A stretch of DNA of 7,364 bases from Bacteriovoracaceae bacterium (GTDB lineage: Bacteria; Bdellovibrionota; UBA1018), in NCBI GenBank assembly GCA_023250795.1, contig JAHFAB010000086.1, forward strand, positions 1-7,364, written 5' to 3'. The notes under the pieces were generated by a model. The model was given only the letters and a program-made list of their open reading frames with translations. It did not search any database and had not been told where the DNA came from. Below, piece after piece: positions 1 through 7,364 of this stretch. The position numbers were made by a program, and so were the translations under genes. The first letter of the stretch is position 1, and every line of letters begins with the position of its first letter.

Positions 1-140
1 AGAAAATTTCAAAATTTCTTCGAGCGAAGTACTCCCTGGTTTAATACAAGACTAAACTCCAAGCTCTCTTACACGACGGGCGATCAACTGCGTGTATTGA
101 GAACCAAAATCTAGAATGAGAACTTTGGAATGTTCACGCA

Positions 141-141
<1 letters not shown>
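1..141 (-). pseudogene. guaA: 5' end of guaA (GMP synthase, glutamine-hydrolysing), interrupted by an in-frame TAG
   Basis: GMP synthase converts XMP to GMP using glutamine and ATP, the step after GuaB. The reading frame starts at ATG 141-139 and gives [18 protein letters not shown], then [11 protein letters not shown], which is the unmistakable start of the class I glutamine amidotransferase domain of GuaA. Codon 30 is TAG (54-52). Family members have a conserved Tyr here (GVYS/GVYC), and the frame continues sensibly afterwards as SCIKPGSTSLEEILKFS to the window edge. The change is therefore one substitution (TAT or TAC to TAG) and not a frameshift. The start overlaps the guaB stop by one base (TAATG) and has no Shine-Dalgarno, so translation probably depends on coupling to guaB. 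The defect may be a sequencing error, a real nonsense mutation or a read-through codon; identity is sure, functional state is not. The catalytic Cys and the ATP-pyrophosphatase domain lie outside the window. Confidence 0.85.
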
Positions 142-2235
<2,094 letters not shown>

Positions 2236-2239
<4 letters not shown>

Positions 2240-3702
2240 GCACTTTTCTCCTGATATTCTGTGTCTAATTTGCCTTGTAGAGAGAGGCGGGTGGATCCGG
2301 TAATTTTTACAGAGATAAACCGACCCATCAAATCTCTAGGCGATGGCACCACAAAGTTGACCACCCGATTGCACGTGGTCCGACCCGTCCAAACGCGCTC
2401 TAATTTCTGTGTTTTTTCAACAGACATGGTAAGACTTTGGTTTTTAGCCTCACCCTCGACTAAAATCTCCATCACTTTGCCCAGTCGGGTGGCATAACGT
2501 TTTTCTGCAATATCTAATTGATATTTAAGTATATGGTTTAGTCTTTCATTTTTCACTTTTGCAGGCACGTCGTCCTCTAATTTCGCAGCCCTTGTCCCTG
2601 GGCGAGACGAGTAGGCAAAAGCGTAGATATTGTCATATTGCACACGATCTAAAAGAGCGAGCGTGGCTTCGAAGTCCGAGTCCGTCTCGGTGGGGAACCC
2701 GACAATCAAATCCGTCGAAATCCCAACCTCTGGATTGATTTCTCTGAGACGATCCATCTGCGCGATATAATTTTCTATTTTATGATGCCTACCCATTTTT
2801 TCTAAAATCCGATCCGAACCACTTTGAACAGGCAAGTGGAGATTCGCTGCTAACTTTCTCACTCCGGTCAGAGGAGAATAGCAATCAATCAGTTCATCAC
2901 TAAAATCCAACGGATGGCTGGAGGTGAAACGAATACGCTTAAGCTGCGTGAGACGCGGATCTGCATCCAAAGCTCGGAGAAGTTGTGGGAAATTTTCGTC
3001 TCCCTCTTTAGGTCCCACTTTTCCGATAATATTATGCAACTCTTTGGGCTCTCTCTTTCTGAGATTTTTGTTCCCCTTACCAAAAGAATTGACGTTTTGC
3101 CCTAGCAGAGTGACTTCGCGAACTCCGGACGTCACAAGCCTCGCAATATCGCTCACCACCTCATCTATGGTGCGGGATTTTTCTTTACCCCTTGTGTAAG
3201 GGACAATGCAGTAGGTACAGTACTTATCACACCCCTTCATGATATTGACGTAAGCCTGTGATTTCTGGCCAAAAACTTTTGTCTCTGTCGAGTAATCCAT
3301 GGACTTGTCAAAATCGGCGTACACGACATGTTTCTCACCATTTTGAACGCGGTGGAGAATCTCTGGCAATTGATCAATCGTGTCTGTCCCAAAAACAAAA
3401 TCCAAATAAGGAGCATTTCTAAAAAGCTTTTGCTTTTCGAGCTGCCCCACGCAGCCACCCACACCAATCAACGGCCGGTTTGTTTTTTTCTTAAGGAGGT
3501 GAAACTCGCCCAGTGCTGACAAAGCTTTATGCACAGCCTTTTCTCTAACCGTGCACCCATTGAGCAAAATGACGTTTGCGTCTTCTGGACGAGAGGCCAT
3601 CTCCATCCCTTGCTCGGCAAGTAAGGCTGCCATTCGCTCTGAGTCGGCCACGTTCATCTGGCAACCCATTGTTTTTATATAATATTTTCCTTTAGATTCC
3701 AT
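2236..3702 (-). CDS. miaB: tRNA-2-methylthio-N6-dimethylallyladenosine synthase MiaB
   Basis: MiaB adds a methylthio group to i6A37 in the anticodon loop of tRNAs that read UNN codons, using two [4Fe-4S] clusters and SAM. The 488-residue protein has all three expected domains. The N-terminal UPF0004 domain carries Cys14 (MGCQMN), Cys50 (NGCTVREKA) and Cys84 (GGCVGQ), ligands of the auxiliary cluster. The radical-SAM domain has CDKYCTYC (Cys158, Cys162, Cys165), LGQNVNSFG, LPVQSGSD and STDLIVGFPTET. A TRAM domain occupies about 415-485. NGCTVREK and NVNSFG favour MiaB over MtaB or RimO. It is longer than the usual roughly 440-470 residues, mainly through a basic insertion at about 209-237 after NVNSFG. 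ATG 3702 has only a weak Shine-Dalgarno; the MGCQMN motif at residue 12 excludes a later start. It appears to head the miaB, gamma-CA, guaB, guaA operon. Confidence 0.96.
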
Positions 3703-3733
3703 GGGGTAATCCGTCAGTGTTCATTTAAGTGCA

Positions 3734-3739
3734 ATTCTA
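3734..3739 (-). promoter_or_regulatory. Possible -10 box (TAGAAT) for the miaB operon
   Basis: In the 91-bp gap before miaB the minus strand reads TAGAAT, five of six matches to the sigma-70 -10 consensus, about 31 bases before the ATG. No convincing -35 box is seen at 16-19 bases. The gap also has no clear hairpin-plus-T-run terminator for the lipoprotein gene, so read-through from that gene into miaB is also possible. Confidence 0.28.
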
Positions 3740-3793
3740 TACCTTAAAAGGCGGATTTAGACTACTAGGGAATGAAGAGTGATCCCCCACTTC

Positions 3794-4354
3794 TTACTTG
3801 CGCTCTTCGATTTCCAGCAACCGCTTCACTTCCTCCGTGATTGCCTTCACGATCTCCCTTTGAGGAGGCAGAAGAAAGCGCACACATTCGCTCACTGGTG
3901 CAAAATATTGCGTAAAATCTTTAAAGTTAATTTTGACGGGATACTTCACCCCATTGACGATAAGATCAGTATCGTGTGAGCTCTCAGTTTCGGAGAAACA
4001 GACGCAATTAGGATCGAAACTGTAGGTGTCGCTTTGCTCTCCCGAAAAGCTAGCTCTCGCGCAAAAACCCAGTTTTTCCTTGATTCGTACAGCAATCAAG
4101 AGGTGGACGCACTCCTTGAGGTCTAGTTCCTTCACTTCAGTTTTTTCGGGGCCCAACTCACCGAGCGGCCCACCCCGGGCTTGCACATGTGCTTCGATGC
4201 ATTTTCCATCCCTGAGTTCAAGCTGAGTGTAATCATAATCTCGATAAGTTCCATAGTAGTGGAAGTAAACTGGATGACACCCACTGGCAACGTATAACAG
4301 CACCACTGACGAAAGAATTAAGATCCTGAATGACCGATTTTTTGAAGACATCAT
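3794..4354 (-). CDS. Putative cysteine-rich lipoprotein, function unknown
   Basis: The 186-residue product has a classic lipoprotein signal: charged start (MMSSKNRSFR), hydrophobic stretch (ILILSSVVLLYVA) and lipobox ASGC, with Cys26 as the predicted lipidated residue. The mature part is about 160 residues and I do not recognise a family. It contains six further cysteines (52, 82, 98, 117, 119, 157, including a CVC pair), enough for three disulfides in the periplasm. An aromatic patch (HPVYFHYYGTYRDYDY) follows the lipid anchor, and the C-terminus is a charged amphipathic helix (about 165-186). The first of two tandem ATGs is used here; a GAGG/TAGG-rich stretch lies 8-13 bases upstream. The residue after Cys26 is His, not Asp, so there is no inner-membrane retention signal of the E. 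coli type; outer-membrane placement is an inference. It is divergent from the kinase-like gene and 91 bp upstream of miaB. Confidence 0.82.
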   Translation of the reverse strand: MMSSKNRSFRILILSSVVLLYVASGCHPVYFHYYGTYRDYDYTQLELRDGKCIEAHVQARGGPLGELGPEKTEVKELDLKECVHLLIAVRIKEKLGFCARASFSGEQSDTYSFDPNCVCFSETESSHDTDLIVNGVKYPVKINFKDFTQYFAPVSECVRFLLPPQREIVKAITEEVKRLLEIEERK

Positions 4355-4399
4355 AAAAAATACCTACCTCATTCACTGATGTGGTTTATAGCGCAGTAA

Positions 4400-4428
4400 G
4401 ACATACTAATTCTAACTAATTTAGTCAA
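4400..4428 (-). promoter_or_regulatory. Possible sigma-70 promoter for the lipoprotein gene
   Basis: In the 144-bp divergent gap the minus strand has TTGACT (4428-4423; five of six to the -35 consensus), a 17-base spacer, and TATGTC (4405-4400; only three of six to the -10 consensus), 45 bases before the lipoprotein ATG. The spacing is ideal but the -10 is poor. A plus-strand promoter for the kinase-like gene must also lie in this gap; TAGTCA (4422-4427) with TAATAC (4445-4450) is the best pair I see, and it is weak. Confidence 0.35.
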
Positions 4429-4498
4429 CAGTTTTCAGGTGGGGTAATACGCGCGCTCTTAGTTTCCATTTTCTTCTCTTCATGCCAAAATAAGCTCT

Positions 4499-5656
4499 AT
4501 GATGGAATCTCTAGCCGTAGGCCACCAACCCAAGCACTCCCTATCTCCTCAAGATGATGCGTTATTTCGAGCTTTTCAGTCCAACTTACTCTCTCTGATT
4601 TCGCATGAATTGCGAACCCCACTCATGGGAGTGATCAACGCACTCACTCTTTTAGAGCAGAAAGAACAGTCTAGTGATTTCTCTAAAGAAGAGCTGATTG
4701 CCATGGCCCAAGGCAATGCCCTCAGGCTCCAACGCTCCCTGGCCTCACTCTTAGATTTGGTAGCCATTGAGAGCGGGACTTTTCACGCGAAACTTCGAGA
4801 GATCGATCTTGGACGCCTCATCAAAAGTAGATCAGAAATCAATGAGCCTCTTTTGAAAAATCATAAAATCATTCTTAACGGACAAGCTGGAATTTGCCTC
4901 GCAGATCCTCAAAAGCTAAGTCGAGCTCTGGATCTTTGTTTTCAAATCGTTGTCTCTAAAATCGAAAAATTCCAACCGCTTTATGTGGAGCTGAAAGGCA
5001 TAGAAATCCAACTGAAATTTCAAATCCAGAAAGGACATGAATCCCTTTGGGACGAAGCTTGGAGTAAAAGCCTAATGGGGTTTCAAAGTGGAGTTACCTC
5101 CCCCACTTCTGCATTTTCTGAAGCTGTACAATCTGAGAAGGATTTTTTGACTCGAACTGAAGAAGGACTGGGAAGTGAACTTCTTCTCATCCATGAAATC
5201 ATGCGACTCCATCAAGGAAAATTTGAATCAGAAAGAAAGTGTGATGAGATTCATCTTCGCCTAAAAATCCCACAACTCTCCTCAGTGGAAATCCTAAAAG
5301 CGGTTCTTGCATCGCGCACGGAACAACTCCTCCCTGAAAAAGGATCGCTGAGTTCTCTTTCGCTTGGAATGATAGAAATTCCAAAAAAATACCAACCGGG
5401 CAAATATAGAGTCGAAGAATTTACTACTTTGATCAAAAAGGGCCTATTTCGTGCATCAGATTCGGTCTACGCACTTCCTGAACAAGAAAGAGTTGCGTTA
5501 GTTTTGGAGGATTGTAAGCCCCAAGACACTCCAAAGCTTTTAGAAAGACTAGAAAAAACCTCTAAAATCAAATTTCGTTTTGGTCTCTCCTCGTGCCCAG
5601 AAGACAGCCTCGATCCCTCGAGGCTAATTGAGATTGCCGAGCAGAGGATGAAGTGA
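4499..5656 (+). CDS. Histidine-kinase-like protein with degenerate ATPase and degenerate GGDEF-like C-terminus
   Basis: The 385-residue protein has no signal peptide or membrane segment, so it is likely cytoplasmic. A HisKA dimerisation domain (about 24-92) carries an intact H-box SHELRTPL with His36 as the predicted phospho-acceptor. The next region aligns in order with a HATPase_c domain but has lost its signatures. ADPQKLSRALDLCFQIVVSKIE (135-156) occupies the N-box position without the Asn. No DxGxG G1 box is visible. EGLGSELLLIHEIMRLHQGKF (222-242) is a remnant of the G2 box and following helix. Residues about 287-385 resemble the second half of a GGDEF domain: DSVYALPEQERVALVLEDC where family members have DxxxRLGGDEFxxLLP, then FGLSSCPEDSLDPSRLIEIAEQRM where they have SIGxAxxPxDGxxxxxLLxxADxAL. 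The catalytic GGDEF motif itself is replaced. It may be a phosphotransfer or scaffold protein rather than an active kinase or cyclase. The start is one of two tandem ATGs; the Shine-Dalgarno is weak. It overlaps the next gene by 4 bases. Confidence 0.85.
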   Translation: MMESLAVGHQPKHSLSPQDDALFRAFQSNLLSLISHELRTPLMGVINALTLLEQKEQSSDFSKEELIAMAQGNALRLQRSLASLLDLVAIESGTFHAKLREIDLGRLIKSRSEINEPLLKNHKIILNGQAGICLADPQKLSRALDLCFQIVVSKIEKFQPLYVELKGIEIQLKFQIQKGHESLWDEAWSKSLMGFQSGVTSPTSAFSEAVQSEKDFLTRTEEGLGSELLLIHEIMRLHQGKFESERKCDEIHLRLKIPQLSSVEILKAVLASRTEQLLPEKGSLSSLSLGMIEIPKKYQPGKYRVEEFTTLIKKGLFRASDSVYALPEQERVALVLEDCKPQDTPKLLERLEKTSKIKFRFGLSSCPEDSLDPSRLIEIAEQRMK

Positions 5657-6678
5657 AGCTCTTCTTTCTATTTTTAGTTTTATTCACCTGCGCGGTCCTA
5701 CCTCTAACAGCCTACTCTGACCTAAACGAGTTTTTTAAACTAAAGGAAAAACTGCCCTTAGCTATCTGTGACGAATCTATCATTCATAAAGCTCCAAGCC
5801 TTGAAACTCTGGATCAAAACAGTGATTTCTCTAAAAACACGTCTGAACTCTCACTCATCTATGAAATGTCTGAACCCTCCCTCATTCGCTTTTTATTAGA
5901 CGAACCCACTGTAATCATCGCATCTCCTTACGTAAGAAAAAAAATAACAATGTCATCAAACGAACCCTCTTCTGGAGAAATTCTAATCATTAAGAATAAA
6001 ACTTCTATTGAGATTTGCACCTCCTTAGCCAAAACCACCGAACTCAAAAAACTTCTCACAGCCTCACCCAGTAGATTCTTGCTGACCTCGCCTTTTTCAC
6101 TTAAGAAACCGACTGAAAATAAAACATTGTTTAAACTAATTGATATAAATAATCGTTTTACAAAAATCAATCAGACACATTGGATTCCTGGTTGGGTTGA
6201 ATTGAGCGAAATCGCTTCAGCTTCGACAGAAAGTCATATCTATAAAAAAATTTCTCAACCCATCACGCACCAAACTCGATTTATTTTAGTCACAAACAAA
6301 GAAGAACTTCCCCTTGGATTTTTATATACAACTCAAGATCCTCAGTCATCACAAAATAATGAACTAAATTCCGAAAAATTGGCCGAAATTTATAAATTGA
6401 TGATTGAAAATGAAGCATATAAAAAAATCATGCAACACCCTCAAAACGCTGAAGAGATCAATAGAATACAAAATCAATATAAAAACAAAATATTAGAATA
6501 TTTCAATCAAACCAAATCCCAAATTTTATTAAAAAAACTGGGATTAAACAATGCCTTTTTGTTGATGTTAGAAAAAATTAAAGTTGGAAACTCCAAAGTA
6601 GGCATCCATCTTTTCAACCCTGATCCAAAGCCTTTTAAAATCTACAAAGAATTTTTAAAGATTCTTTCCCACCAATGA
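5653..6678 (+). CDS. Exported protein of unknown function, co-translated with the kinase-like gene
   Basis: The 341-residue product is not one I recognise. The N-terminus (MKLFFLFLVLFTCAVLPLTAYS) is a typical Sec signal peptide with cleavage likely near residue 20-22, so the mature protein should be periplasmic or secreted. A stretch at about 140-187 (RFLLTSPFSLKK to HWIPGWVELSEI) is faintly like a bacterial SH3 (SH3b) domain with its GWV end; this is tentative. Residues about 240-330 are Lys/Asn/Glu/Gln-rich and predicted mostly helical. The start is GTG 5653, overlapping the upstream TGA as GTGA, with AGAGG five bases before it; the nearby ATG at 5648 runs straight into that stop. Base composition becomes much more AT-rich than the other genes, especially after about 6120. 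The final codons (from the second base of Lys336) and stop lie within the left arm of the 71-bp inverted repeat. Confidence 0.8.
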   Translation: MKLFFLFLVLFTCAVLPLTAYSDLNEFFKLKEKLPLAICDESIIHKAPSLETLDQNSDFSKNTSELSLIYEMSEPSLIRFLLDEPTVIIASPYVRKKITMSSNEPSSGEILIIKNKTSIEICTSLAKTTELKKLLTASPSRFLLTSPFSLKKPTENKTLFKLIDINNRFTKINQTHWIPGWVELSEIASASTESHIYKKISQPITHQTRFILVTNKEELPLGFLYTTQDPQSSQNNELNSEKLAEIYKLMIENEAYKKIMQHPQNAEEINRIQNQYKNKILEYFNQTKSQILLKKLGLNNAFLLMLEKIKVGNSKVGIHLFNPDPKPFKIYKEFLKILSHQ

Positions 6679-6729
6679 ATTATGGTTTATTTTTTAAAAT
6701 TATTTGATCCTTTAAAATAAATAGATAAG
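6659..6729 (+). repeat. Left arm of a perfect 71-bp inverted repeat
   Basis: This 71-base arm, running from AGATTCTTTCCCACC to AAATAGATAAG, is the exact reverse complement of 6808-6878; I compared every base and found no mismatch. The arms are very AT-rich and enclose 78 bases, so the whole palindromic unit is 220 bp (6659-6878). The first 20 bases are the end of the upstream coding region (last codons and TGA). Identity stops at once outside the arms (6658 is A; the base after 6878 is C, whose complement is G), and there is no target-site duplication. A TAAAAT box (6713-6718, five of six to -10) points toward the core. Confidence 0.97.
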
Positions 6730-6807
6730 TGAGGCGTTGGGAGGACATGGATGTCCACAGCTCATGGAGGAGCGTGAGGGTCCCAAGGCAGGATGCCGTG
6801 CCGACAC
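6730..6807 (+). ncRNA. Structured GGA-rich core; candidate CsrB/RsmZ-like small RNA or palindromic element core
   Basis: This 78-base GC-rich segment folds on paper as follows. GTG(a)GGC 6729-6735 pairs with GCC(ga)CAC 6800-6807. TTGGGA 6737-6742 pairs with TCCCAA 6781-6786. Inside that are hairpin 1 (GGACA 6743-6747 / TGTCC 6752-6756, loop TGGA) and hairpin 2 (CTCATG 6761-6766 / CGTGAG 6773-6778 with one G-T pair, loop GAGGAG). Hairpin 3 is GGCA 6787-6790 / TGCC 6794-6797 with loop GGA. Six GGA triplets occur, at least one in or at the loop of each small hairpin. CAGGATG (6789-6795) is the CsrB repeat unit, and ACATGGATGT (6745-6754) differs by one base from the CsrA SELEX core ACARGGAUGU. 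This suggests a CsrA/RsmE-sequestering RNA on the plus strand, but transcription is not shown and a DNA-level role is equally open. Confidence 0.45.
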
Positions 6808-6878
6808 CTTATCTATTTATTTTAAAGGATCAAATAATTTTAAAAAATAAACCATAATTCATTGGTGGGAAAGAATCT
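6808..6878 (-). repeat. Right arm of a perfect 71-bp inverted repeat
   Basis: Exact reverse complement of 6659-6729. On the minus strand it repeats the end of the 341-aa gene (codons for ILSHQ and the TGA) without any gene body upstream, so this arm looks like an inverted copy of the gene's 3' end plus 51 bases of downstream sequence. It carries the mirrored TAAAAT box, also pointing into the core. Lying between convergent genes, the pair of arms would also act as a strong stem-type transcription stop in both directions, although no T-run directly follows either arm. Confidence 0.97.
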
Positions 6879-6961
6879 CTCCCTGAAGTTCCGTGAGATT
6901 TCCGGCCTGGCCCCCCCCAATTCGTCATAGGGCACAGCACCTATAAAAAAACAACCCGAAA

Positions 6962-7364
6962 TTATTTACACACCCCAGCACTTCCTGCACTAAAGATCGA
7001 AGTTATTTCACTTGCACTGAGCGCACGGTTATACAACTGGGCTTCATCGATAATGCCATTAAAATAACCTTTTCCACTTTGGACACCACCGATTATCAGT
7101 GGAGTAGTATTGGTCACTAATGTTCCGATCTTTGCGCGAGAATTCACTAATGCACCATCTACATAAAGTTTCAGAGTCGTCCCATCGTAAGTTCCAACCA
7201 CCAAATGGTACCCAGTAGACAAATTAGAATACATGGCCACACTGAGTGGTCCAGTTGTAGTATTGATTAAAAACTCTAATCCTGGATCTGAGCCTCCAAA
7301 TCCCCCCTGATGACCCTGCTGTGTGTATTTCAAACTAAAAGCCCCATCCGAAGAAGTGTCATAG
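6962..7364 (-). CDS. LamG-like jellyroll (concanavalin A-like) surface/secreted protein, C-terminal part
   Basis: The frame is open from the window edge (7363) to TAA 6964-6962, giving about 134 residues of a larger protein whose start lies beyond the window. The sequence is a typical LamG-like jellyroll fold (Laminin_G_3 / LamGL type): YDTSSDGAFSLKYTQQG, then LVVGTYDGTTLKLYVDGALV (the family's strand pair), LIIGGVQSGKGYFNGIIDE and YNRALSASEITSIFSAG. It ends in the family's usual short tail with a Cys (GVCK). Such domains bind carbohydrates or act as adhesion modules in large secreted or surface proteins; the ligand here cannot be told. A TTG at 7333 could be mistaken for a start, but it is internal because the domain begins before it. 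It is convergent with the 341-aa gene across the 71-bp inverted repeat. No clear terminator of its own is visible apart from that repeat. Confidence 0.9.
   Translation of the reverse strand, partial: YDTSSDGAFSLKYTQQGHQGGFGGSDPGLEFLINTTTGPLSVAMYSNLSTGYHLVVGTYDGTTLKLYVDGALVNSRAKIGTLVTNTTPLIIGGVQSGKGYFNGIIDEAQLYNRALSASEITSIFSAGSAGVCK

Noticed and set aside
3709..3757. Short AATCCG/CGGATT inverted repeat before miaB as a terminator or operator.
   Set aside because: Only six pairs about 40 bases apart and no T-run; chance is a sufficient explanation.
5689..5691. Lipobox-like LFTC in the signal peptide of the 341-aa protein.
   Set aside because: Thr before Cys at residue 13 with the hydrophobic core continuing afterwards does not fit a lipobox; an SpI-type signal fits better.
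6675..6707. A 10-codon reading frame (MNYGLFFKII) starting in ATGA at the end of the 341-aa gene, repeated on the minus strand in the right arm.
   Set aside because: Too short, no Shine-Dalgarno, and it exists twice only because the arms are identical.
6736..6790. Integron attC site, suggested by GCGTTGGG and the folded core.
   Set aside because: There is no GTTRRRY/RYYYAAC box pair in the right places and no cassette gene or integrase.
6730..6807. Cyclic-di-GMP riboswitch in the core, considered because of the kinase/GGDEF-like neighbour.
   Set aside because: None of the conserved GEMM-type segments is present, and the core lies after the genes, not before.
6911..6918. Run of eight C as a phase-variation tract.
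   Set aside because: It lies between genes and not in a coding region or clear promoter, so slippage has no obvious effect. It is a likely site of sequencing error.
7331..7333. TTG as the start codon of a 123-aa gene.
   Set aside because: The LamG-like domain and open frame continue upstream to the window edge, so this codon is an internal Leu.

Overview
The window looks like a chromosomal piece from a Gram-negative bacterium of the Bdellovibrionota / former deltaproteobacterial type, with moderate GC content. This is an inference from the style of the proteins: GuaB, GuaA and MiaB, a lipobox lipoprotein, short proteins with SpI-like signals and a LamG/jellyroll surface protein. No taxonomic search was possible. 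The first 4.35 kb is conserved housekeeping sequence. The right-hand 3 kb is accessory in character and becomes strikingly AT-rich after about 5.65 kb.

Minus-strand block (4354 down to 1). In transcription order it holds a Cys-rich putative outer-membrane lipoprotein (4354-3794), a 91-bp gap, then four tightly coupled genes: miaB (3702-2236, tRNA ms2i6A methylthiotransferase), a gamma-carbonic-anhydrase-like left-handed beta-helix protein (2239-1655), guaB (1658-141, IMP dehydrogenase) and the 5' part of guaA (141 to beyond base 1, GMP synthase). Junctions are ATGA, ATGA and TAATG, so the four are almost certainly one operon. guaB and guaA carry out the two consecutive steps from IMP to GMP. 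The guaA reading frame is broken after 29 codons by an in-frame TAG where the family has a conserved Tyr.

Plus-strand block (4499 to 6678), divergent from the lipoprotein gene. A soluble histidine-kinase-like protein (385 aa) has an intact HisKA H-box (SHELRTPL) but a badly eroded ATPase domain and a C-terminal region resembling a degenerate GGDEF domain. It overlaps by 4 bases (GTGA) an unrecognised 341-aa exported protein that starts with GTG.

The main surprise is at 6659-6878: a perfect 71-bp inverted repeat (arms 6659-6729 and 6808-6878) around a 78-base GC-rich core. The left arm includes the last codons and stop of the 341-aa gene. The core folds on paper into several short hairpins whose loops carry GGA, including the exact CsrB repeat CAGGATG and a near-match to the CsrA SELEX consensus (ACATGGATGT). 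It could be a CsrA-sponge-like RNA on a long stem, a palindromic mobile element, an invertible segment, or simply an elaborate bidirectional terminator between convergent genes.

The window ends in the 3' part of a minus-strand LamG-like (concanavalin-type jellyroll) protein gene (7364-6962).
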